Assembly: GCF_900112195.1 (NCBI RefSeq)
Contig: NZ_FOKR01000008.1
Span: 1-64,000 of the forward strand
Length of the DNA stretch: 64,000 nucleotides
From: Butyrivibrio sp. YAB3001
Lineage (GTDB): Bacteria; Bacillota; Clostridia; Lachnospirales; Lachnospiraceae
Direction: 5' to 3'
The notes beneath the pieces are model-generated. The model worked only from the letters and a program-made list of their open reading frames with translations, ran no database searches and was not told the origin of the DNA. The position numbers and the translations under genes were made by a program. Positions 25,418-32,991 of this stretch are shown one piece after another. Each line of letters starts with the position of its first letter. Positions within the stretch are counted from its first letter, which is position 1.

Positions 25418-27292
25418 ATGTCTTGGAAAAAAGATAAAAAAGAAGAATTAGCATCAACCAATAATGGATGTATAGATGTTCCAGCAGTTGAAGATGAGTT
25501 TAATATCAGCAAATACATTAATGGGTTAACATCTTTTATTTGGGAATGTAAAACCCCAATGACGATTGCAATTCAGGGAGATTGGGGAACAGGGAAAACC
25601 AGTGTTATGCAGATGATTTACAACGAGATCAGCGATAAGACAAAGGATGATAAAGAAAAGCATTGTATCTGGTTTAATACATGGCAGTTCTCTCAATTTG
25701 ATTTGGGTGAAAAGCTTCCACTTCTTATGATGAGCAAATTAATTACTGGGCTTGGTGGTAAGGATACGGAGACACTGAAAAATTCTGCAAAAGATGTGTT
25801 GGCAGGAATTATCAATATTGCCTCAGGTGTTTTTTCTCAAGGCGCAGCCGATTCCAGCAGACTAACTGATGCACTATTCAAAGAAGATTTTACAAAATCT
25901 CTTGAACGAATGAATAAGATTTTTGAAAAGATAGTTGAAAAAAACCTTGAGGAATCACAAGCTGATAGAGTTGTGATATTTGTAGATGACCTTGATCGAT
26001 TAGCACCTGAAAAGGCCGTTGAACTACTTGAGGTTATGAAGAATTTTCTGGATTGCGAGAATTGTGTATTTGTTCTTGCTATAGATTATGGTGTTGTTGT
26101 TAGAGGAGTTCGAAAGAAATATGGAAATGACTTTGACGAAGAAAAAGGAAAGAGTTTCTTCGACAAAATCATACAGGTTCCTTTTAAGATGCCTGTTTCT
26201 GATTATGATATCAAAGAGTATGTGAGAATAAATCTTGAACATATCGGGGTTAGTGTAGATGAAACATCACTAAAACTATATGTAAACCTAATAGGGACTT
26301 CGATAGGCAGTAATCCCAGAAGCATGAAGCGATTATTTAATTCATTTTTCTTGTTAAAACAGATTACGCCTGAAATATTTGGTGATCATGTTAAGCGGAA
26401 TATGCTTTTTGTGTTGTTGTGCCTACAGAGCCGTTATGAAAATGTATACAATTACATGATAAGAAATAAGGACGATTTTGATGCAGAGATGCTTAAAGAC
26501 TTCCAAAATGAGGAAAGTGATTTGCTCAAGTCATTTAGCTTGGATGATAAGGCTAAGGTTTCTTTTATAAACTTTGCAGAGTTTATGTATCAAACCATTG
26601 ATTCTGATGGGAAAGGTGGCATTGATCCCAAAGAGATAGGGCTATTTAGGGATGTGCTAAAATTTTCTTCAATTACAGCTACAGATACTGAGCCTACTGG
26701 AGCAGAATCTAAAGAACGTACCTATTACTACGCTAAAATTAAAACGCTTTCAAAAATAGAAACAGTTTCATTTAGAAGCCAATTAAGAAATGCAGCAATG
26801 CTAGGCTCACTTGCTTATGTGATGATTAAACAGTATCTTATGACAAATCATCCTGCGATGGAAGAATTCAAGCAACAATTATCTGATAATCGAATTTCAG
26901 GGGATTGGTTAATTGATGATGAAACTACAATAATGGCTGGATCCGATGTGAACCGTGTTTTCAAGGACAACAATGAAGGATTTTCACATTTCTTAACTCA
27001 TTATTTTGTGTGGAATTATAAGGATTGCATAAAAGAACTAAATGGACTTCCATCCTTTAAAAACGGGGTTGATGGGATGCAAGTTACTTTCCCTCCGATA
27101 GAATATGAGGGGGAATCATATTTTATCAGCAGATATTGGAGCGAAACTTCCATTGATAAAATGATCAATCTGCTAAAATTGGGTGAATATATAAAAATAA
27201 ATCCAGAAATGATTGAAAAAGAAATAACTGTCTTTAGTGACGATGAAATTGATTCGATGAGTAAAAGAAAATGTGCATTTAGAAAGGTGTGA
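25418..27292 (+). CDS. KAP family P-loop NTPase
   Basis: Counted from ATG 25418 (GGAGGT upstream), Walker A GDWGTGKT lies at about 54-61 and Walker B with the KAP signature IFVDDLDRLAPEKAVELLEV at about 187-206. The segment SFFDKIIQVPFKMP follows, as in other KAP proteins. Unlike many KAP ATPases, no pair of membrane helices is evident in the insert after Walker A, so it is probably cytoplasmic or peripheral. C-terminal 300 residues are helical. KAP NTPases occur in several antiviral contexts, but their activity is poorly known. It is the first gene of a short operon directly behind leader copy 1. Confidence 0.85.
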   Translation: MSWKKDKKEELASTNNGCIDVPAVEDEFNISKYINGLTSFIWECKTPMTIAIQGDWGTGKTSVMQMIYNEISDKTKDDKEKHCIWFNTWQFSQFDLGEKLPLLMMSKLITGLGGKDTETLKNSAKDVLAGIINIASGVFSQGAADSSRLTDALFKEDFTKSLERMNKIFEKIVEKNLEESQADRVVIFVDDLDRLAPEKAVELLEVMKNFLDCENCVFVLAIDYGVVVRGVRKKYGNDFDEEKGKSFFDKIIQVPFKMPVSDYDIKEYVRINLEHIGVSVDETSLKLYVNLIGTSIGSNPRSMKRLFNSFFLLKQITPEIFGDHVKRNMLFVLLCLQSRYENVYNYMIRNKDDFDAEMLKDFQNEESDLLKSFSLDDKAKVSFINFAEFMYQTIDSDGKGGIDPKEIGLFRDVLKFSSITATDTEPTGAESKERTYYYAKIKTLSKIETVSFRSQLRNAAMLGSLAYVMIKQYLMTNHPAMEEFKQQLSDNRISGDWLIDDETTIMAGSDVNRVFKDNNEGFSHFLTHYFVWNYKDCIKELNGLPSFKNGVDGMQVTFPPIEYEGESYFISRYWSETSIDKMINLLKLGEYIKINPEMIEKEITVFSDDEIDSMSKRKCAFRKV

Positions 27293-27297
27293 TTATA

Positions 27298-27503
27298 TGA
27301 GTACATTACTTGATAGGAAGTGTTGCGGAACCTGTGAGTTTTGGCAGGGAAGCAGAGAAACTACAAGAAATGGTGTAAGATGCAAGAGTTCTTCTGATGA
27401 AGGAATATGTGGAAATAGGAAAAGCATGCAGCATGATAAGAGTACAAAGGCAAGCTATCATTGTGCTAATAAGTATGAACAATGGTCACAATATAATAGT
27501 TAA
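27298..27503 (+). CDS. small Cys-rich protein, 68 aa
   Basis: ATG 27298 lies five bases after the KAP stop codon, with AAGGTGTG upstream. The product has six Cys (RKCCGTCEFW, VRCKSS, GICGNR, YHCANKYEQW) in a pattern suited to a small zinc or metal-binding knuckle; the ending Y-x-C-x-x-Y-x-x-W resembles small Cys-rich proteins of Clostridia. No function is assigned. It is probably translated together with the KAP protein. Confidence 0.6.
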
Positions 27504-27549
27504 AATGTTGTGAGGATTCTGGGAATAAGCTAATTTTGGAGAAAGAACA

Positions 27550-28335
27550 ATGAAAAAGACAAATAATCTCATACAGATGGAGCTTGAAGCATCTAAAGAT
27601 TATATGCTTGATTCTTTTGTCTCAGAAGTGACTGGAGATCGTCTTGTCAGACTGACACCTGATAATGTTGCCAGAGCTGAAGCAATGTTTCATACAGATT
27701 CTGCATACAGTGCAGCAAGTAATCCCCAAAACGAACAATCATCAGCGTATATGATTACAAAAATGAAAGAATATATAGATAATAGTGGGGGTTCTTATGA
27801 TGCGAGATATAATGGAATAATTAGTGAGATTGTAAAACGATTAGATGTCGAGAATAGTACTCATATCAATTCAGATGGAGTAGGAAGAGAAGAAATTACA
27901 AAAAGGATAGTTGAGATAGAAATACCGACATTACTTGAATATTTGAAGTATCCAGAGGATACCAATTTCGAATTGTTTGATAGAATATCGGAGAAAACAA
28001 ATCCTAAAGATGGAAAGCATCATGGAAGGGTTAATCCATCTTTTGCCAGCAAATTTTGCCACTATTTGTGCTTTTTTATGTTTGATGGCGACGAGTACCA
28101 GGATAATTACCCTATATATGATTCGGTTATTAGGGATAATCTGCCAAAATATTTGAAGCACTATGGTTTAAATAATACAGATATTACTGATTACGTGGTA
28201 TATAGACAGGCAATCGATGATGTTATTGAGCAATCTAAAGAGAAAATAAGTAGGAATGGTTTTGATCATTTGGTTTGGTATTTCTTTAAGGGGGCTAAAA
28301 AACTAGGAAGAGGTAGATGGTCAAAAATTGAGTAA
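27550..28335 (+). CDS. hypothetical protein, resembling OGG-fold-type proteins
   Basis: The 261-aa product is mostly helical. The central part (GRVNPSFASKFCHYLCFF ... NYPIYDSVIRDNLPKYL) has the S-K-x-x-H-x, then P-I-Y-D-S pattern seen in a group of proteins with a DNA-glycosylase-like (OGG) helical fold, but I cannot confirm the catalytic Lys or Asp. GGAGAAAGAAC precedes the ATG. It follows the Cys-rich gene by 46 bp in the KAP operon. Confidence 0.5.
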   Translation: MKKTNNLIQMELEASKDYMLDSFVSEVTGDRLVRLTPDNVARAEAMFHTDSAYSAASNPQNEQSSAYMITKMKEYIDNSGGSYDARYNGIISEIVKRLDVENSTHINSDGVGREEITKRIVEIEIPTLLEYLKYPEDTNFELFDRISEKTNPKDGKHHGRVNPSFASKFCHYLCFFMFDGDEYQDNYPIYDSVIRDNLPKYLKHYGLNNTDITDYVVYRQAIDDVIEQSKEKISRNGFDHLVWYFFKGAKKLGRGRWSKIE

Positions 28336-28346
28336 ACAATCATAAA

Positions 28347-28694
28347 ATGATAACGTCTTTTGTAAATAATGGAGATAACGTATGCAGGATGATAAAGCAG
28401 ACAAAGGGCGGTTCATGGATAGATGATTTTGCAAATATATTTGTTGGAAGCGTTTTTCTTGACATGGCATCAAAATATCTTTGTTTTAAAAGGGGAGAAA
28501 CAAATCTTGCGTATGACTATGTCTTTCCTGTAAAGGATGGCTCTGTATACTACCAGATGGCAGTTGATAAAGAGACAGATATAGAGCTTTCTGATTTTTG
28601 TCAGATTTATCTAAGATACTGTGATTACGGGGAAGTGGCTCATGACGTCATGCATGAATGGCTTAGCAGAGTGAATATTGATCATGCAAAGTAA
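28347..28694 (+). CDS. hypothetical protein, 115 aa
   Basis: The frame starts at ATG 28347, 11 bp after the preceding gene, with no strong ribosome-binding site; ATG 28393 would be out of this frame. The product is soluble (GGSWIDDFANIFVGSVFLDMA, then LSDFCQIYLRYC). No motif or family is recognised. Its close spacing supports membership in the KAP operon. Confidence 0.45.
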   Translation: MITSFVNNGDNVCRMIKQTKGGSWIDDFANIFVGSVFLDMASKYLCFKRGETNLAYDYVFPVKDGSVYYQMAVDKETDIELSDFCQIYLRYCDYGEVAHDVMHEWLSRVNIDHAK

Positions 28695-28743
28695 ATATGT
28701 AGATAACCATATTTGAAAATGCTGTAAGTATATAAGGAGAAAA

Positions 28744-29526
28744 ATGAAAAAGCTGTCTTTAATATTATCAATGGTAGTTTCAATTGTATTGGTAGGATGC
28801 GGAACAGAACCGCAACATCAAGAAATGTCGCAGGAAGAAGTAATGACCACAGAAGCGCCCACGACAGAAGCTACTGCTGATGATTATTCAAAATACAAAG
28901 AGCTTTTTAACATGTTAGAGTCTGATGATTATGATGGGGCGGTTAAATATATTGACGAATTACGTCCAGAGCCTGCTGTTGTAATTATAGACTTAACTCC
29001 TGATAATATCTTAGATTATTATGATATAGGGTTAGTGTTAAAAGATTATAGAGATCTGGATGCATATGGGAGTGTAAAAAAACTCAGATACGTAACAGAT
29101 TACAGAATTCAGTTAAAGGACGAAATTAAGGAGCAGTTGGTGGAAGAACCAGACTGGTCACTTTCTGTAGGCGTAGAATATGATTACGCAATTTTCCCAG
29201 CTTATATAAAAGATATCGATGGAGAAGTTGTTGTTGATTATGATAAATATGAAGATATATCCACGATAACTAAGAATGAGATATACAATATTGAGGACTA
29301 TAGGCAACACAAATCTAAAACAGTTACTTCAGGACAGCATGGCACACCAGATTCATTAGGAATTCTTTCCCCAATGGAGTATGATCCTAATAAAGTATTA
29401 ACAGAAATTGGCGGCAACTATTTCTGTGTTAGCGCGGAGGATTATACTGAGGAGACATTCTACTTCCTATTGCCATACAATTTAAAAATCATTACGGCGA
29501 ATGGTTCACTAAAACTTATCAAGTGA
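28744..29526 (+). CDS. secreted lipoprotein of unknown function
   Basis: The N-terminus MKKLSLILSMVVSIVLVGC is a lipoprotein signal with lipobox LVGC, so Cys19 should be lipidated and the protein held on the outer face of the membrane. A Thr/Glu-rich linker (about 30-47) is followed by a beta-rich domain of about 200 residues with many Tyr and Asp. Such lipoproteins with a TTEAPTTEAT-type linker are common in Lachnospiraceae. AAGGAG precedes the ATG. No partner is visible. It may be separate from the KAP operon. Confidence 0.65.
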   Translation: MKKLSLILSMVVSIVLVGCGTEPQHQEMSQEEVMTTEAPTTEATADDYSKYKELFNMLESDDYDGAVKYIDELRPEPAVVIIDLTPDNILDYYDIGLVLKDYRDLDAYGSVKKLRYVTDYRIQLKDEIKEQLVEEPDWSLSVGVEYDYAIFPAYIKDIDGEVVVDYDKYEDISTITKNEIYNIEDYRQHKSKTVTSGQHGTPDSLGILSPMEYDPNKVLTEIGGNYFCVSAEDYTEETFYFLLPYNLKIITANGSLKLIK

Positions 29527-29842
29527 CAAACAACCCAAGATTCAATACAAAGAAAGTGAGAGAATTACAGCATCTGAAAGGGAGCCTAAGCTGATTTGGA
29601 GTAAAAAGAAGAAATAAGAGTGTTATATGGTGGCAATAATAAAAGATGGCCCAAATAGGAACCTTCTAAAACAATGTGATTGCTTATGGCAAAAAGTGAT
29701 AGAATAAATTTGTAGTTTCTATTGTCTTAGGACAGTTTGAAGGATTCCGGGTTATATGGAGACGCATATGTTTTCATCTGTGATAATTCGGCCCTCATGA
29801 GATTGGGAATAAGGCACACTAAATTAAGAAGGAGGTATTGAA
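29527..29842. other. intergenic region before the Asn-rich small gene
   Basis: No gene is called. A short frame ending near 29842 (after a stop at about 29727) reads like a protein tail (SGLYGDAYVFICDNSALMRL) and may be a gene remnant. No clear promoter or terminator is seen. Confidence 0.3.
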
Positions 29843-29998
29843 ATGAGTAAATACAGCACTTCTAGCCATACAGTGAGCCAGAATAATCACCATTCCAATC
29901 AGGGAAACCCGAATAATTCTGCTCACACTGCTGGCATGAACAATCATAGCAATCAGTGTAATCCTAACAATTCTGCTTATTCATCAAGTAGGAAGTAA
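29843..29998 (+). CDS. small Asn-rich repeat protein, 51 aa
   Basis: A near-ideal AAGGAGG site lies eight bases before the ATG, and a terminator follows within 20 bp, so this short frame is very likely a gene. The product is made of two imperfect repeats: NNHHSNQGNPNNSA and NNHSNQCNPNNSAY, ahead of a short basic end (SSSRK). It has no hydrophobic core, no signal peptide and a single Cys. Similar Asn/His/Ser-rich peptides with NPNN motifs occur in Clostridia as hypothetical proteins. Function is unknown; it could be disordered, metal-binding through His, or part of a spore or surface structure. Confidence 0.7.
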   Translation: MSKYSTSSHTVSQNNHHSNQGNPNNSAHTAGMNNHSNQCNPNNSAYSSSRK

Positions 29999-30017
29999 GG
30001 AATACACAAACTAAAAA

Positions 30018-30062
30018 CATCCACGGAAAGGCATCTCTTCGGAGGTGTCTTTTTCGTGGATG
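30018..30062 (+). terminator. terminator after the Asn-rich small gene
   Basis: Nested stems: CATCCACG (30018-30025) with CGTGGATG (30055-30062) enclose AGGCATCT/AGGTGTCT around CTTCGG-type loop bases, with TTTT inside the outer stem. Confidence 0.7.
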
Positions 30063-30150
30063 AATAACTGCTTTTTACTCGGTTTTTCTTTTCTTGTATA
30101 AGGCTGAAATACTTGTTGCAACTTATAACAAGATTCGAAAGGAGTTCACA

Positions 30151-30435
30151 ATGAAAAATGTCAAAAATACCACTATCGACCTTGAGGATATGATAAACCT
30201 CATTATTGCTGCAGATGCAATTGTGGCGGTACAGGATGCAACTGAGATACTAAGTGGGGCTAGACCTTTAGAAGGGGTAGTAGATAAGCTGATGTATATG
30301 GTCGAAGTCATTAGGAAGCATTCAGCGTATTCTGATCTTAGGAAGGATCCGGATTCCAAAGAGGTTTTCAAAATACTTGAGGATAGACGATTGTATCCCA
30401 AGGAAATGGCAAAAATACTACTTGGAATAAAGTGA
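30151..30435 (+). CDS. hypothetical protein, 94 aa
   Basis: ATG 30151 is chosen because AAAGGAG lies about six bases upstream; an upstream in-frame ATG has no such site. The product is a small helical protein (LEDMINLIIAADAIVAVQDATE, DPDSKEVFKILED). A terminator follows directly. No family is recognised. It lies between the Asn-rich gene and leader copy 2. Confidence 0.55.
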   Translation: MKNVKNTTIDLEDMINLIIAADAIVAVQDATEILSGARPLEGVVDKLMYMVEVIRKHSAYSDLRKDPDSKEVFKILEDRRLYPKEMAKILLGIK

Positions 30436-30443
30436 AAAAATCG

Positions 30444-30470
30444 AAAAGCATCGCTATGGCGGTGCTTTTT
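30444..30470 (+). terminator. terminator after the 94-aa gene
   Basis: AGCATCGC (30447-30454) pairs with GCGGTGCT (30459-30466) around TATG with one G-U pair; AAA before and TTTTT after extend the structure. Confidence 0.8.
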
Positions 30471-30567
30471 GTGTAGATAACATATGATTCATATGTTGCG
30501 TTCTACAGATTTACAACATATAAAAAATTGACAGGTTAAATTAAGAAAAGAGCTTGATCAAATGGCA

Positions 30568-30830
30568 GCATGCCAAACTGGCATGCTGTTTTGTATTGAT
30601 GAGATTGGAGTGATTAGATGTTTCTGAAATCAATTTAATAAAGATTTGTTAATGAGTTTATTAAAACTTATTAATCAGTTGATAACATAGAAATTGAAGA
30701 AATATAGCTAATTTCCCAAGAGAGGATATTCTAAAATTATAGAAATTTTTAAATCTCCTTGAAAGGGGATAAGTCGATCTTACGGCTGAAGCAGCACCGT
30801 ATAAAAGTGTATGTCGAAAGCTGAAAAATG
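30568..30830 (+). repeat. duplicated leader, copy 2 (upstream of the YkgJ/TerB/HNH/Sel1 operon)
   Basis: This 263-bp stretch is nearly identical to 25130-25391 over its whole length, including the starting hairpin, the TTGATA/ATATAG promoter-like boxes and the folded 3' part. Downstream of both copies the sequences differ completely, with a different cargo operon in each place. The sharp end of similarity at the 3' side suggests a defined boundary. About 99% identity in noncoding DNA means recent duplication, gene conversion or strong constraint. Confidence 0.8.
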
Positions 30831-30859
30831 GAAACCAAGAAAGTATGAGTATCTAAATT

Positions 30860-31123
30860 ATGAAGTTCGAATGTGATCAATGTGGCATTTGCTGTCAAAA
30901 TTTAAGACTGAATAAAATATATGCTCGGTTGGATCGTGGAGACGGAATTTGTAAATATTTTGATGAAGCTACTCGATTATGTAAAGTTTATGAACATCGA
31001 CCATTAATATGCAATGTTGATGCAATGTATGAGAACTGTTATGCAGAAATAATATCAAGACCGCAGTACTATGAATTAAATAAACAAGCATGTAGATTAC
31101 TAAAAGAAAAGGAGAAAATTTAG
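30860..31123 (+). CDS. YkgJ-type Cys-cluster protein
   Basis: This 87-aa protein has the full CxxCxxCC cluster at its N-terminus (FECDQCGICCQNL), then GICKYFDEATRLCKVYEHRPLIC, the pattern of the YkgJ/Fe-S or zinc-binding cysteine cluster family. Such proteins bind metal and may act in modification or metal delivery, without a firmly known reaction. Seven or more conserved Cys are visible. It begins 30 bp after leader copy 2 with only a weak ribosome-binding site, and its stop codon is one base from the next start, so it is the first gene of a tight operon. Confidence 0.75.
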   Translation: MKFECDQCGICCQNLRLNKIYARLDRGDGICKYFDEATRLCKVYEHRPLICNVDAMYENCYAEIISRPQYYELNKQACRLLKEKEKI

Positions 31124-31124
31124 T

Positions 31125-31529
31125 ATGTATCTTTCAAGGTTAAACAATCAGCAGAAGGCAATATTTTTAGGATTAGCCTTTAACCTTGCAACAACCGATG
31201 GGGATTATAGCGAGAGTGAAAAGGCAATGATTTCAACTTATTGCGATGAAATGCATATCTTTTTTGACAAAACGAGCATGGTTAAAAGTAATTCGGTTCT
31301 TCTTGAGGAAATGAGCAAGATATCGGATATAGAGGCGAAAAGGATTGTGGTCTTTGAATTGATTGGTCTGGCATTGGCAGATGGTAATTACCATGTTACA
31401 GAAAGAAACTTCATAAAGACAATGCTGGAAGAATTCGGACTTGAAGATGGATATGATTCAGAATGTGAGTCGGTCGTAAATGAATATCTTAACTGCCAAA
31501 GCAAAATCAGTCAGCTGGTGCTGGGTTAA
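31125..31529 (+). CDS. TerB-like protein
   Basis: The 134-aa product shows the TerB-type layout: two similar halves with an acidic loop each, TTDGDYSESEKAMI (about 24-37) and LADGNYHVTERNFI (about 84-97), within a helical bundle. In tellurite-resistance TerB these Asp/Glu loops bind metal. TerB-like domains often occur in multi-gene systems with membrane and nuclease modules. It starts one base after the YkgJ-type gene and ends 18 bp before the HNH-like gene. Confidence 0.7.
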   Translation: MYLSRLNNQQKAIFLGLAFNLATTDGDYSESEKAMISTYCDEMHIFFDKTSMVKSNSVLLEEMSKISDIEAKRIVVFELIGLALADGNYHVTERNFIKTMLEEFGLEDGYDSECESVVNEYLNCQSKISQLVLG

Positions 31530-31547
31530 AAAGATGGAAGGGTTAGC

Positions 31548-32969
31548 ATGGAAATGGTTACCAAAGGCGAGCAAAAAGAAAAAGAGACTGCGAATCAAAA
31601 TGGAATCGGTGTAGGAATTGGTTACTCAGCAACGGAAAGCGCTTTTCAATCCACTCAGCAAGCGGCAGTAACTTATGCGAAGCCAGAAACTTATACTGGA
31701 AATCGCACAATTTATGACGATGGCCAAGCTAAACTTTTGGCAAAAAATAAAATGTTTAGTGGTGGGACGGATGTATATGATCCGTATACTGGCGACAGGC
31801 TGTGTCTAACGAAAAAAGAGGCAAAAGCACTATATGGGGACCAATGGACAAAACATTTGGCTGAATCAGATCATGTAAGGCCGTTGGAAAAAATATTTGA
31901 AGAAACAAGGCACAATGTTTGGAACACTACAGATGACATAAGAGACGCTGCAAATAGTGATGATAACCTTAGGGTTGTTTCCAGAAGATTTAATAATGCG
32001 AAAAGAAGTCGAACTAATGATGTGTATGTGAAGGATGAAGACTATTTAGAAAAGAAAGGTGTCAAACTTACAGAAGGTGGAAAAGAGCAAGCAATCCGTG
32101 ATGATAAACAAGCACAACAATCCATAAAAGCTCAGCTCAAAAAATCTAAGGTTTCAAATATTATTAAAACTGGACATGAGGCAGGAATAGCCGGTGCAGA
32201 GCAAGCTGGAATTACGACGTTAACAATATCTGGAATAATGAATATTGTGGCTGTTATTAAAGGGGAAAAAACCAAGGAAGAAGCCTTGGGAGATACAGCG
32301 AAAGCTGTAGGCGTCGCCGCTGGAACTGGTTATGTAATGGGTGGCGGCCTGACTGTTGTTTCACATACTTTATCGGATTCATCTTCAGAATTGATCCGTA
32401 GCTTGGCAAACTCTAATATTCCCGGAAAAGTCATTACTGCAGTTGTTGTGACTGGAAATACGCTAAGAAGATATGGGACTGGAGAGATCTCAACAGAAGA
32501 ATGTTTGATAGAGCTTGGTGATAAAGGATTAAACATGTTTACTATGGGATATTCCATGGCTGTTGGACAGACACTTATTCCGATTCCCATAGTCGGCGGT
32601 GCAATTGGTGCTTTGGTGGGATCTATGCTCACAAGTTCTTATTATAAAAATCTTATAAATCAACTGAAATCAAGAGAACTTGCGAACGAGGAACGGGAAA
32701 GGATTATTTCAGAATGCCACAAGGCTGCAGAGCAGACGAGACAGTATAGAATAGAACTTGAAGCCTATTTGCAAAGGTATTTTGCGGAGAACAGACAATG
32801 CTTTGATGATGCTTTGTCTTCAATGCAGTTCGCTTTTGATGTAGGGGATTCAGATGCAGTAATTGCTGCAGCAAATGAAATAACAGAAAAACTGGGTGGT
32901 AGTGTAAAGTATAGAACAGTATCTGAGTTTAAGAACTTTTTGGATTCAGATACAGTTGATGTTTTTTAA
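31548..32969 (+). CDS. HNH-like domain protein with glycine-rich membrane region
   Basis: This 473-aa protein starts with about 60 unstructured residues, then an HNH-like segment: DH at 108-109 (ESDHVRPLEK), Asn at 140 in DDNLRVVS, and NNAKRSRTN at 149-157, matching the D/E-H...N...N-x-K pattern of HNH endonucleases. A middle region (about 215-385) is Gly/Ala/Val-rich with likely membrane segments (VAAGTGYVMGGGLTVV, then IPIPIVGGAIGALVGSMLTS). The final 80 residues are helical and charged. The combination resembles a nuclease effector anchored or inserted in membrane; this is an inference. It follows the TerB-like gene by 18 bp, with AGGGTTAGC upstream. Confidence 0.6.
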   Translation: MEMVTKGEQKEKETANQNGIGVGIGYSATESAFQSTQQAAVTYAKPETYTGNRTIYDDGQAKLLAKNKMFSGGTDVYDPYTGDRLCLTKKEAKALYGDQWTKHLAESDHVRPLEKIFEETRHNVWNTTDDIRDAANSDDNLRVVSRRFNNAKRSRTNDVYVKDEDYLEKKGVKLTEGGKEQAIRDDKQAQQSIKAQLKKSKVSNIIKTGHEAGIAGAEQAGITTLTISGIMNIVAVIKGEKTKEEALGDTAKAVGVAAGTGYVMGGGLTVVSHTLSDSSSELIRSLANSNIPGKVITAVVVTGNTLRRYGTGEISTEECLIELGDKGLNMFTMGYSMAVGQTLIPIPIVGGAIGALVGSMLTSSYYKNLINQLKSRELANEERERIISECHKAAEQTRQYRIELEAYLQRYFAENRQCFDDALSSMQFAFDVGDSDAVIAAANEITEKLGGSVKYRTVSEFKNFLDSDTVDVF

Positions 32970-32991
32970 ATAATTTGAAAGGATTTAGATT

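Larger units (their letters stand above)
30436..30859. other. region before the second cargo operon
   Basis: No gene is seen. It holds a terminator (30444-30470), a short ACAGATTTACAAC motif also present left of leader copy 1 (here about 30508-30520), and leader copy 2 (30568-30830). Confidence 0.6.
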
